From Enoplosus armatus (Eukaryota > Chordata > Actinopteri > Centrarchiformes > Enoplosidae), in contig NC_092190.1 in NCBI RefSeq assembly GCF_043641665.1, positions 16,546,048-16,610,047 on the forward strand: a DNA stretch of 64,000 bases, written 5' to 3'. Made by a program: the position numbers and the translations under genes. The notes under the pieces are model-generated. The model worked only from the letters and a program-made list of their open reading frames with translations, made no database searches and was not told the DNA's origin. Of the stretch, positions 38,220 through 50,673 are shown in pieces. Position 1 is the first letter of the stretch, and each line of letters starts with the position of its first letter.

Positions 38220-40635
38220 TTGCACTTCTCACAATGCAACAGCTGTTTGGATTCAATTTCAAGTAATGCATTTTGACTAAGCGTTTTTTGAGGTTGAACT
38301 GCTTTTTATACACCCCTATATTCTTACACTTCTTTTAGAATCGTTATTAATTGTTGCAATTTCTACATTTTTCCACAGGCATCCATAAAGTTTCATCTTA
38401 TCTTACTATAAGATCAACAAAGTTAAGATTCCATACAGTGTTTCTCATCAAAACACACTGTGTGTATCCTTTGTTTCATGCATTTCATTCCTCAGCTGAT
38501 GTTTCTGAATAGCCTATTTTCTAGCTTGCAGTCTTCTTCCTCACTGCTGCGGCACCATGCTGCTGTGCATTACCACATCCAACTGTAAAAACACGTAAAA
38601 ACATCGCTCCATAGCACTACTTGTGGTCAAAACCTCCTCCAGGTACTTTTAACCTCACAAACGTGTGATATAACTAAAGAAAAAAAACTCTTTGCCTGAT
38701 GGTTTGACCTCATGCCAGTGTCACACAACAAAAAATGATCACAGTCAGTGTTAGAAATAGAGTCAGTTGGTGTTGGTGCAGATACAGTACACAGCAACCT
38801 CTATTCCCGGCCCAGCTTGATGATGCACACATACGGACACACACACACAAAACACACACTGACTGTGGGGTTTGTTGCTTCTACAGAAACAGACCATGAG
38901 AATGAGGAAAAGGAACAGTCCAGTAAGTCTAGCACATTCTGTAGTAGTATTATAGTATAGTTCTATGTAGTATAGTATACTCTCCTCCACCATGGCTGAC
39001 ACATTTCAAATGCATCAGCGTCTCCTCCGTCTGGCATCTCACTACGTCACGTGACAAAAAGCCCTCACCATCTGCTTGAGTCCATCTGTAACATCAATAG
39101 GACACATCCACACATCTCATTCACATACAACCCCAATTATCCCGCAGTGATACTCCTAATATCCCCTTAAGTTTCTTCAAATTTAGAAAGACACAGTATC
39201 ACAAATAAAAACTATCTGCTGCTTTATTTAAGCTGTATCCTTTCATTCATCCAACATATTTGGTATTTTTTTGAGAACTTGGGGGTCTGCACTACTGTGC
39301 TTTGGATTGAAAGTTAAGCTAATCTTGCATTACCATCTGTCTGGTGATTGCTTTATCAGGTGGGTGCCTTCCTTCACTGCTGCTACAGCAGAACAGGCCA
39401 AGAGTAGTTTTAGCGTCCCACAAAGCACAAACCTCCACACCTGCTCACAACATTCAGTAGACCTGCACAAATCATTGCCACTTGTTATATTATTGCTAGC
39501 TTTGGTACCAGTTGTGATATTGAGCTACGCTGTTAAGAGTGCGTTGTGGTTGCAGAAGGACAATCGAGTGTGAAATAAAGATATTTTAGTCCTATTGGTG
39601 TCATTATGGCCTTGGTGTCACACTGAGTCACACAATGTATTAAAGCAGGTTTAAGATTTCCTATCTCTCAAAGGTTACCCATATATTCAAATCTTTCTTA
39701 ACCTTGTTGTCAGGACCCCACATTGGGTCTATTAATACTTGGTTACAAATAAATCTTATGACTGGTATTATGATGTTTAATTTATGTTCATTACAAAATG
39801 AATTAACCAGCTTTAAAATATATCTGTACAGTCCACCCACTCAATCCACTTAAATACTAAAGTTGCTAAGTTGGTAATACTTTAAATTGACATGACAACT
39901 TGAAGAATATCTAATGCGAAAGCCTGCAGGTGGGAAATACTGTCACTGCCTCCGTGTTTCACAATGTACAGTATGTAACTTTTTGCTTGTTTTGGATTCC
40001 ACGTCCTTTCTTTAAAACCAGAGCTATCGACTGCTTTTGTTGGCTGCTTCAGAAGTTATAATCCTGACCATGAGAGCAAACTGGTGGTGCATGATTCTAC
40101 AAATCCATGGCAACAAGCTTCCACAGGGTTTACACAAGCAGCACAGCCTCAGCCCCAACTGCTCGTCCTATGCAACTTCAGTCCTCTCATCTGCTACATC
40201 TTCCAGTGGCACAGTTAGTTAGAAATAGTAATCAGTCCACTGAGGATTGGATCAAAATACCACAACAGGTCAGAGTGATGCTGACTTTCTCTGTGCCCGG
40301 TTCCATTTTTCAAGCCACAGATTCACCAAGTCCTCCTATGTGAGAAACCAAATTTAAAAAAAAAAGCTTTTCTTTTAGGACTTAGGTGTTTAATATCAGT
40401 GCAGCAATAACCAGACTGTGCAAGGCAAACTCCACTAAATACACTCTGTAAGCTGTAATTTTACTGAAACTGATGTCTTAGATGGTACAGTCCATTTAGG
40501 CAGTTCATAGTGGTGATAGACCCTTAAAGCTTGACCTCATTCCTGAGGGTGCGGTTGCAATGAGCAACATAAGTCAACAAGTGAACTGGGGTTCACCTGT
40601 CTCTTACAGCACTGAACAACCAGGTGAACATGGTT
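38220..40635. other. Intergenic, no supported gene
   Basis: Several AT-rich open frames under 105 codons without domains. A GTAGTATAGTAT-type simple stretch near 38945..38985. Confidence 0.5.
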
Positions 40636-40639
40636 CTCA

Positions 40640-41010
40640 ACAAGGCTAGTAGGCTGACAGGTTTTAACATTTCATACTTTAACATCTATTTTATGTTTTT
40701 TTTGAGATTCAGGTTTTTTACTTCAGCTTCTCAAGTGCAAAATGGACAAAAAACAGATGCTAACTGTGTCTGTCTGCTGTTTGGTGCTGAGCATGTAGCG
40801 TCAGAGCTTTTTAGCTTAAAACAGCTGCCTGCTGCAGCCAAAAAAGATGCTACATTATGAGAACAGTGAGAAACTATAAAGCTATAAAGCTCCGTAAAGC
40901 CGAGGGGAGCTGCAGATTCGGGTGATAAATCTGTGTAGGTTCATCACTACAAACGAACACTTTCACATTATAACATTGTTTTCTTTTGTCATTTGATACA
41001 TTGTTATTAT
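40640..41010 (+). repeat. Dispersed repeat family B copy
   Basis: tgctaactgtgtctgtctgc, ctgtttggtgctgagcatgt, aaaacagctgcctgctgcag, aaagccgaggggagctgcag and tcatcactacaaacgaacac: the best preserved 3' half of family B in the window. Confidence 0.7.
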
Positions 41011-41014
41011 AAAA

Positions 41015-43155
41015 TATTGATTATAGCTGCTTTAATCAAAATCCCAGTGATGAAAATGACAAAGAGCCGATATTGCCAAATTTATCAAAAGGTTTTGATC
41101 AAAGACATGTTTTGGGTGTCTGAGCCTGACACTTGGATATGTTTAGCTGTGAGGCAAATGTTAGTATATGATTTAGTTTTCCAAGGATCTTCTGCGCTGT
41201 GGCTTTCTAATGAGCTCAGCAGAGTGTTGGAGCTAACGACGAGTCACCACAGCTATTGCTCATGCTCGCTGCTGCAACACACAGCGTGTTTGGCCAATTA
41301 GACAAAGTGTTTTCCGTGTGGAAACGAAAACCATTCTGTTTTTCAACTGCCTCTCTGGAACAGACAAATAAGCCTGAGCCTGCACACTTTACCTGCCCTA
41401 TTATGGTGCAATAATGATACCTAAAGAAATGTATGCTAATCTTAAAAATGCTCTAATCTCTTTAGTCTTTTGTGTGTGTGCAGGAGTGTCAGTGCATACT
41501 TGATGCCATGTGTAAAAAGCAAAATTGCTATACTATTCCAGGGATGGAAATTTGTATGTGCACCTTTCTTTCCTCTCAGCATTGTCTTGACATCATGAAA
41601 TACCATCCTACGTCTGCGCCTCTCACTTGACATTTAGACGAACCACAGACCGGAGAGTGTACACTGAACGTGAATCTGCTTTTGTTATTGAAGGACTAAT
41701 AAAAGGAAAAAACAAAAAGCTTGATTCTAATAACTTCCCCACCACACAGCCACACACACACAAACACACATGCCTTGCCTCGGTCCTCCTCAGAGTGCAG
41801 CCCTTTACAAGAAATTATGTCAGTCACTTTACAACTAGTGGTATAACTGTTGCAACTGGGCAACATTCAGGGGGAGGTAGCTGCCCCACCAAGCTATGAA
41901 TGCACTGTGATGGGCTGTAGCCATTTTTGATGAAAAAGAGCAATGATGCTCTGTTGAATTTCCCTGGGTAAATTAAAAGTAAAAGAAATGTACCATTTCT
42001 CAAAGAAAGTTACTCCTTTGGGCTTTGAAGCTTTTTTTCTGTAATTGCTAGTTGTCTCATTCCCTTTCTGGGTAATAGGTGCTGTGGAAATGAATACAGG
42101 TCCATCTGGAGTGAGACTGAAGCAGGAAGTCACTCAGGCAGAGATAATCCTGCACCGGCGTGAATGAAGCAATACACACTGAGTCTCTGTTTGGGCACAC
42201 ACACAGATAATGAGAGCTCAGTATATCCCCAGACATCCTACAGTAGAGGAATGATCATCATTTTCATCTCCTGTCCCTTCTGGGCTCTTAACCCTCCAAC
42301 AATGAAAAGGCAATATTCAAGATAGTAAGGTTCCTTTTATCAAACAGTTTTCACTTGTGTGTACATGTTGCTTTTTACATTGTGAGCACAAAATCATGTC
42401 TACCATAAAGAGGGTGTCATGTCTGTTTCTGTCGGGGAGGTTAATCTGGCAACATGTGGTTTTCACTCACAGTCTCACAGTGATTGAAGAGTCGACAGGA
42501 TAGACAACATCCTACATGACCATACATTCTGACAGATTCACTCAACCCTGTGTACACTATAGTTTGAGAGCTGGGTGTTTACTGTAGCTTGATCATGTTG
42601 ACCACGTGTCAGAGAAAAGATTGAGGAAAAAAATACATCACAAAATATACTGACTGAGAGATCTAAAGTAAGTGTAGAGTAGAAACACCCCAACAAATGA
42701 GTCCATGGCAAAGACTTAGACTGAAAAAATAGAGAAATTAATTAACAACAGAACAAAGAGTCTGGAATATTACTAATAAACAATTATAAAAAAGGGCAGA
42801 CAGAGGCTTCAGCCAACAATTTTAACTGCGATTCAATTTGGAACATTATGTGTTTCCTCTTCCTAACATCTTGCTCGCAACCTTAAATGACAAATGTATC
42901 CACAATGGATTCATTTCACTTGTTAATGCAGACACATGGTGGCATTTGCAGTGGGACATTTTCTTCACATCTTCAGGTATTCTTTCACACCCTCCACTGC
43001 CTTAATAGGAGGTTCTGACTCACTTTCCTGGCAAGACACTTCCTTCATGTCCAGCTGCTCACTCAAAACTCCAGTGGATACCTTCCCTTAAAAGAACAAA
43101 CCTATTGACTACAAACACACATACACTACTGCTCTAGGGATGGCACTGTCGGTCG
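41015..43155. other. Intergenic, no supported gene
   Basis: Nothing recognised; short CA runs near 41753 and 42198. Confidence 0.5.
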
Positions 43156-43159
43156 TTCT

Positions 43160-43605
43160 GTCCGTCCGTCACAGACTGTTGAATGGATTGCCAAGAAAGT
43201 TTTGGTGCACACAATCATGGTCCCTAGAGGATATATGCGAATGTTTTGGCGATCCTCTGACTTTTCATGGTGTGCCACCATCAGGTTAAAGTTTTCATTT
43301 ATTCAGTGAAATATTTCAACATTTACTTGATGGATTGGCACCAAATATGGTACAGACATTCATGGTTCCCAGATGATGATCCCCTGACTTTTCCTCTACC
43401 ATGAGGTTGACATTTTGTTTTTTATTAAATTTGGTATCATTCATGGTTTCCAGAAGAAAGACACTTTTATCCCCTGACCTTTCATCTAACAACATCATTA
43501 GGTCTAAATTTCTGTTTATCTAAAACTTTGGTTTATGGCCAAATACTTGCAAAACGAATGACATTCCCACCAACCTCAGAAAATAAACTTGCAGGAACTT
43601 TGAAT
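43160..43605 (+). repeat. Dispersed repeat family A, copy with internal tandem units
   Basis: Shares with the other copies the wording TGGATGGATTG, catggttcc, cccctgacttttcct and tttggtttatggcc. It contains at least two to three degenerate units of about 100 bases (attgatggattg..ggtacagacattcatgg). A very common repeat type in percomorph genomes as I remember it; no coding capacity. Confidence 0.7.
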
Positions 43606-43609
43606 TTGC

Positions 43610-44713
43610 TTGACTTGGAAAATCTATTACACTGAATGTCTGTTTTCCTGTTGTTATTGTTTTATCTGTATTGTATTATTATTACATGGTAATACAGTGT
43701 GCATGCAGAATACTTTGAAAGTTGCCATGTGTTTTGTGTTTTAACAGTTGCTGAAAAGGCACACAGTATGAACAACTTATCTTGGAAATGTGTGGTAATA
43801 TCCCCTGTCCATCTCAAAGGGCACTGACGTGAATCTGTTGTGCGGGTGGAAAACCAATGATTGTTTGGATTTTGCTTTTCTGCCTTAAATCCAATTGAAG
43901 TTTGTTACACAGGTTACACAGAGATCCTGATATATCCTACTTGGTATCTGTTACAGAATTTACAAGAAATAACTCTTTTGTCTTACGATTTTATCTATTA
44001 TATTTCATGTTTCAAAATGGGTTCTGAGAAGGGATATGCAGTGTAACTGAACAGAGAAGATGTGAGTTCAGCAGTAATTAACCAAACAGTACATGCAAAA
44101 TGCAAAAAAGCAACAGGAAGTCTTGCACACCCCCACAAACACATACACCCACATACCTCCTGAACCCTCAATCACCATTACTTGTGCTGAGACAATGTGA
44201 GTTACAAAATTACAGCAATTTTCTGAACCAGTTACTTTGTAATGAACAATGAAAGAGGGTTTGACCACCCACTCTGCAGCTGTACAATGCAAATTCTTGG
44301 AACTACAGCATTCAGAAAGTCTGATTCTCAGTGTTACAGGTAGTGTCGAAGGGTCTAGGAAACAGACGGTCGAAGTGTTAGATGTGGAATAGTTAATATG
44401 GGATCCACAGTCATTTGGTCCTGCCATGTCAGCCTGCGGCACAAATACACACATGTAAACACAGATATAATTTGCATAGCAACATAGAAAAAACAACTTG
44501 TGCAATGTCCTTTCTTGCCCACAACATGTCTGAAAAGCTACAAAATTGACTCTAGGGAAAAACAGCTAAACAATGGCAGTGAGAAATACCAGGATAAGCT
44601 ACAAGGTGTATTTGCATGTTAATGGGTAAACAATTTTTTTTTAGAACAGGTGTCTTTGTAAATTTCTTATGGACATTAGAGATTTGAAGAAAGACACACA
44701 AAACAAAAAATAA
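43610..44713. other. Intergenic; contains the longest open frame of the right half (- strand)
   Basis: A 145-codon - strand frame (44068..44505) contains an exon-like block 44433..44157 bounded by GCCGCAG| and GGAG|GTATGT. No family recognised, so it is not called as a gene. Confidence 0.4.
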
Positions 44714-44724
44714 TCAAATATCGT

Positions 44725-45649
44725 CACCTTCCTAAAATAATGGCCTAAGTCATTTTCTGACAAAAATGATTTTTTTGCCTAAATCATCTCCTCATGATGC
44801 TGGCCACCTCTGGTAAAATCACCTGCATCCTCAGTTGAACAGATCATGTGAGTCTACCCCTGTAGTATACTGGCCTATGTCAAGAGTGTACCTTAGGCCA
44901 TTTTATTTTGCCTAAGTCAAAAGACAATGTGACTTAGGCAATTTTACAAGCTTTTCAAGATGGCGGCTGCTTCAAGAAGAACGAAAATCTACCGAGCCAC
45001 TGAAATTATTTCCATGATTCAGGGCTCGTCCCCTATTGGTAAGTGATGAGGTTTACTATAATATAGGCTAGGCTATAAATATTGCGTAGTTATTTAGTCT
45101 TTTTATTCAGTCTTTTTAGTCAGCATTTTAGTTAGCAAAATAGCTAAGTCCATGAAACTAGCATTTAGCAAAGAGTGGCTCCAGAATCTGTGGTTGTTAC
45201 AAGTGATAGGCTTTCTGTTAACTCTTTTCATCTACAGTCTACATCTCATTTTTTCCACATTACATAATCTAATTAAAAAAGATTTGAATACGTATTATAA
45301 TCTAACAGCTAGAAATGATGTGTATAACTAAAAAATTACAAAGGATCCTCTTTACTTTTGTGTTTTTATTTAATAAAAATCTCACTTGAACATAATATTA
45401 GTAATCAGAGTTGAAGGTTTAAAATTGCTTAAGTCACAAAGGCATGTTCAAAAATTTGCCTAAGTCATTTATTCCTCTTATGTTACATAATTGACAGGCA
45501 TTGTTATTAGTATGTCAATAGTCATCTATTGTCATAACCTTTTTGAGTGCAATTATTAATAAATATCATATATTCAATATTTGGTTCAGTTTTTTTGTGT
45601 TTTCTGAAAAACCTGAAAAAATTACTTAAGCCATTATTTTAAGAGGGTG
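44725..45649 (+). mobile_element. DNA-transposon-like element with imperfect TIRs and repeated subterminal decamers
   Basis: Left end CACCTTCCTAAAATAATGGC and right end (reverse complement) CACCCTCTTAAAATAATGGC match for about 30 bases with few differences. Between them about nine copies or variants of GCCTAAGTCA occur on both strands, two forming a perfect inverted pair at 44908..44941. AATAT flanks both sides (44717..44721, 45652..45656) but leaves the ends slightly uneven. Contains an exon-like ORF (44960..45038). Superfamily unassigned. Confidence 0.6.
44960..45038 (+). CDS. Exon-like ORF inside the 44.7-45.6 kb element
   Basis: ATG in a good context (AAGATGG) opens MAAASRRTKIYRATEIISMI followed by QGSSPI and then a near-ideal donor (ATTG|GTAAGTGA). 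Unspliced, the frame stops within four codons. This looks like the first coding exon of a transposon-encoded protein, or a captured host exon. No downstream exon was recognised in the element. Confidence 0.3.
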
Positions 45650-45659
45650 TCAATATGTT

Positions 45660-47700
45660 TGTCCTTCAGCTTAACAAAATAACTTAATTCTAGTCATTTT
45701 AGATATTAATTCTTTTGTGGCTTTGAGTGTTGAGTAGAGTGACACAAACCCAGGAACTCAGGAGGCAAAATCTCTCCAATCTCAATGTCATTATCATCAT
45801 TTTGAATAGGATTTATAATGATGTACAAGCAGAACATACATGTGTCAATACGTTAGACTGCAGATGAATGCAGACTTTGTCATTTGAAAGCAATTCTCTA
45901 TAACTGAGAATAGTGATGGGATCAACTAATAAATTGGCAGTAGTTATTGATTAACAGACATTTCAACATCTGTGAAAATATTTCCTCTGCTTACTGTAAA
46001 GGAAATGGCTGCTTTCTCCCACAATGTAATTACACTGATTTTATTGCAGAACATTGCTTGGGAACAGAAAAGAGATTATAATAACAATATACAATTCATT
46101 TATTCTAGAATTGGCTTCTTGCCAGCTGGTTGCAACAAGGTTTTTCAAATTTTGCATTCAAAACTTGAGTCATTCTCTCCCTTGGCCTTAGGCTGTACTT
46201 GTGTTCTTCAAAAACCAATTATTTCACAAACCTAGCAGCAATCCTTCAATAATTATGCATGTGATAAAAGCCTAGTGCAGCTGCTACTCCTGATTTGGCC
46301 GATCAGGGGAATTGGAGTAATGCTACTGAATGTCCACTTACTATAAACCACCAACAACTGAATGGGTGGCTCGTCATAAAGAAGGGCAACTCCAGGGTTT
46401 TTGGGCAGGGTAATGCATCTAAATTGAACTCAAAATAAGCTTGTGCTTTAATTATAAAACACTATAACAAGCTTTAATTTAGGTTCAGACAAACTACAAG
46501 AAATCAACCCACTTGAAAGATGTCAAATAATGACTATTGTTATCAGACAGTCCAGACGAATTCTGCAATTCAGAATGAAATCCCCACCAAATTCCTATAT
46601 GGGGTTAGTTACATGAAAATGTGTCCCCACCATGTTTTATGGTAAAGGGTTCTGCAACATGTGAAAAGAATCATTTCATTAAAGTGTGTACATCAGACAG
46701 GAGGGCATCTTCAAATGAACAAAGCAAACAAATTACCAGCCAGCCCCCGGGTCTGCTCCTCACCAGGCATTATCTGTGCCTCCATTATCTGATAGCATAT
46801 GATCTAAATGAAAGTGGACAGAGAAAATGATTTTGGGGCAATTTTGCAATGACCCAGACTCTGTTTACAGATCAGTGCAGACAGAGGGTGGGCGAAGGTA
46901 CAAGATAAACAGAGGCCTCTTCAGAGAATCAAAACCATGCTGGGACATAAGCCATTTGATCCCATCTGTAAACAGAGCATCATAATGAGTGACACAAGAC
47001 TGTCAGATGTGTGAAAAGCAAATCTAATTCAGCTTTTCTTCGAGCATTAACTTGTTTAATCATAGCTGAACGTAAAAGGAATAGTTTGGGAAATACACTG
47101 CTCTCTTGGTGAAATTTAGATGGAGTTGCCTGGCAACCATACGGTAGCGACACTGCACCCTGGCCAAGAAATAGTCCGGCACATAACTCCATGTAAATAA
47201 CATAAACATAAACAACTAGATTTAATTTAAATTCAAATGGTGAGCTTTAGAGGCAGACTTTTGGACACAACCCTGTTTCCAGTCTTTGTGCCAAATATAA
47301 GAGTGGTATCGATCATCTGATTTAACTCTTTACATGAAAGCAAATGAGTGTATTTGCCAAAATGTCCAACTATTCATTTAAACCAGTGTTTTGAGTATCC
47401 CCTCGGTCCATCCTGATCACACACCTTATGTCAGGCCACATGTAATTTCCACACAAGAGAGATTGGTTATGTAGAAACTCACGGCCAAATTTGTCAGTAA
47501 GTAGTGACTTTTATTTGCGTTTTATTTCTCTTTGTAATATTCAGTCAGAGGCGAGGTCATATCTCTCTCACCCCTTCTCCTATATGACAGATGTATCGCC
47601 TCCTAAACACTGAACTGATCTGACCAGGAAATAAGCATAGACAATTATCTTAAATTAAATACTTTATATCAAATGTTTTTGTTTGTATGTAGCCCCCACC
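45660..47700. other. Intergenic, no supported gene
   Basis: Nothing recognised on either strand. Confidence 0.5.
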
Positions 47701-47704
47701 ACCA

Positions 47705-47900
47705 CCACCACCTTACAAGTTTATATAGTGAACTTGTTAGCATACTGTTGCCTATATGTGTACGCATCCAGCAGATGGGAAGCATTCATTTGGAGTCGTG
47801 TTTCTGGCCACCTGAAGAATGTAAGTCCAAAAACCCAAAAACAATGAGCCAAAAGAAGCTCAGAGCTGAGGGGAACTTGAAAAATGTTGTGACTCTATGA
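47705..47900 (+). repeat. Dispersed repeat family B, 5' fragment
   Basis: gaacttgttagcatactgtt, gcatccagcagatgggaagc, attcatttggagtcgtgttt and tggccacctgaagaatgtaa match the 5' half of the 29.9 kb copy. Confidence 0.6.
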
Positions 47901-47904
47901 ATGA

Positions 47905-49750
47905 ACAGACATGGCGGCAAACAGAAGAGTTTCTGGAGGAAAATAAGAGAAACTGGAGGTGCTGGTAAGTTTGGAAATCCGTGTATGAGCTGTCACACAG
48001 AGCCACTGCTTATTGTCACAGCAAATGCCAGTCAGGGAAATCTTCTATTGCTTTTGGCCAAAAGATACGGACTAGAAAAACTCCAGCAAGCCAAATTCTC
48101 ACCTCACTTTTATAAATGCAGCTCGCTCATTATTTTGGAGTGAGAGAGAACATAGACTCTCTACACCACTCTACTCCTACTCTTTAAAATAAACACAGCC
48201 AGTTGATAACTGAGATCAATCTATCAGCTTCAGGATGGTCAAATTGGAGCTAAGGCAACATTTCACTGAAAAGAGTGAGTGGAGTAACTCAAAGGAATGA
48301 GAAGGTGAGATAAATACAAAGCACATTGTGAGTTAAAGCCAATCAGGCATTGGCTCTGAATCGTGTTGGCACTGTGTATTGAGTTAGAATAAAAAAGAAG
48401 ATTCACTTTTCCTAATTCAATGACAAGCTCCAATGAACAATTTCATCTATTTGCTACAGAGAGAGACTGTGCCCAAAAGCCAACTGAAGTTTGGCTAAGA
48501 CCTCAAGGGCATGGAGCTGATGGGAATAAAAACCACTTGAGCCAATGACCAGATTTAGAAACAAAGAATGCCAGGTGGTAGTATATGGTTTTAAAAAAAA
48601 TATTTCTCCTGCAGAGAAAAAAAACACACCCACCTCTCTCAGGGACTATCGTCTCAAATCAATGCTTTGTGTTCCTTTGCCCATTATAAAATATCAATGG
48701 TGGAAGATGCCCTCATTTCCCCATTCAGTGAGTATGTGAGTTTGTTTCATGGCTGCGTGCATTGTCACTGCCGTTCATCAGATTATTATCTGTATCTGCC
48801 TCTGTTTTTTAGCACTGCCTCAGTCGTTGCCGAGATGTGAGAGTGACTGCTATTCAAAGAGTGACTCATCTCCTCTCAACTGAGCTAGACGCACATTTGT
48901 GGTTGTGTACAAGGAGGCTTTTGAGCGTGTGTGTTTGCACGTGTGTGGTCTTTTTTAGTGTGTGGCAGCAACCTCTATTATCCTATTTGTGAACCCACCC
49001 TCAGATGTGACACTTTCTGTCGCTGCCTTCATGTTTGTTGGCTGGACCAAGGGAGCACTGAGCAGAAGCCAAACCCACTGCAATCTGCAGTAAAGTGTCC
49101 ACTGGCACAGACCTTTAGAGGGTCTGACTGATAAGTGCTTTTAGATGCCTGATACCCATGTCAATTTTTAGACTGATGCTGCCAGGATTTTTGTGCTGAC
49201 ACACAATATACTTGGGTTTGACTATTTATACTCCAAAAACACCCCTGAAGGATGGATGGGCAGTGTAAAAAAAAGCCACTGAAACAGCTTTTGGACCATC
49301 AAAGAAAAGCCAGAGTAATGAAGGCCGACGTGTACATGGGTTTTCCAGCTCCTTAAGGCAGAGTGACACAGGTTTCATTAAAACCTCCCACACAGTTAAT
49401 AGTAGTTAGTAAGAACAAAATGCAAACTGAATAAATCATTTGCAGTAGTTAGACTGCACTTGAAGAACACCATGCAATTCAGACAAAGGCTGGACAGACC
49501 GCCAACTTGTGTGATGAATGCAGAGTGAGTCTTGGCATTGTCACTGGACAAAATGCTCAGAACAGCTTTTCTCACCTTCCACTGCCAGTGAGATGTTGGC
49601 TTAGCTTGGAGCATTTCCACTCTTTATGGCCACACAATGAGTTTAGTTATACTGTAATGTGGTTTTAACTGTTTTATGTTATGGTGTGTGAAAATGTTTA
49701 TATGATGTTTGGAGCCCAGTCTTATGTATAAAAAAGTTTTTTTGATTCAT
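47905..49750. other. Intergenic, no supported gene
   Basis: Nothing recognised beyond short AT-rich frames; an A8 run near 48593. Confidence 0.5.
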
Positions 49751-49756
49751 CGCTTT

Positions 49757-50310
49757 GGTCCAGACTGAAATATCTCACCATCCATTGAATGGATTGCCAT
49801 GCAATTTTATACTGTCATTCCTGGTCCACAGAGGAAGAATCCTTATAACTTTGGTCCCCTTACTTTTCCTCTGCAACCAGCTGGTCAAATCCTGCAAAAT
49901 ATCTTTAATATTGAGTGAAACTATTGGATGAATTACTGTGACATTTGCAACAGATGTTCTTGCTCCCCTCTGGATGGATTGTAATGACTTCTGTGATCCC
50001 TGAACTTTTAATGTAGCATCATCATTAGGTAATTTTTCCTTATTTGTCCAATACTTTGGTTTATGACAAAATATCTGCAAAACCAGTTGCATTACCATCA
50101 GCCTCAGCTGTACTTTGTGTTTAGTGCTACTCGGCAAATGTTAGCATGCTAACAGCCCAATCTTAAATGGTGAATATGGTAAACATTTATCTGCTTAACA
50201 TTAGCATATTAGCATTGTCATTAGGAGCATGTTAGCATGCTCAAATCACCACCCCGCCTTTAAGTACAGCCTTTTACAGGTTGTAGACTCTTAGTCTTGT
50301 TACAATGTTT
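49757..50310 (+). repeat. Dispersed repeat family A, fullest copy
   Basis: Starts ggtccagactgaaatatctc; contains ATTGGATG, tttggtttatgac, cctcagctgtactttgtgtt, repeated TTAGCATGCTAA-like pieces, and ends at tgtagactcttagtcttgtt. The best copy for defining the family's extent. Confidence 0.75.
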
Positions 50311-50650
50311 AAATGAGGGCAGGGGGCATTTAAGGGTTACTTTACTGTCTCATACTGCCCATGCTCTCCAGGTCTATGACTGGAAATGCTTAGACTCAGC
50401 AAACTATGATTACAAGTCTGAGCAAAAGAGAGAAAATAAAGGCTATCATACCTCAAGTATAAAAAATACTACTGTATCTCTCCATCCCGCTACAATACTG
50501 TTCACAATGTGGAATGTGTGAATGCCTGCACAGTATAATGCAATTGACATGCAATTGCCCTGCATTATGAAGCTTTTAATGTTCGATTTTTGAGACTGAG
50601 CCAGAGTGGCGGTGATTCAGCTTGTTGATCATTTTTGAAGCTGTAGTTTG

Positions 50651-50673
50651 TGGTGGTGGTGGTGGTGGTGGTG
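50651..50673. repeat. TGG trinucleotide array
   Basis: Seven to eight TGG units, not in a supported coding frame. Smaller arrays of the same type lie at 47698..47712 (CCA) and 52082..52098 (TGG). Confidence 0.85.
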
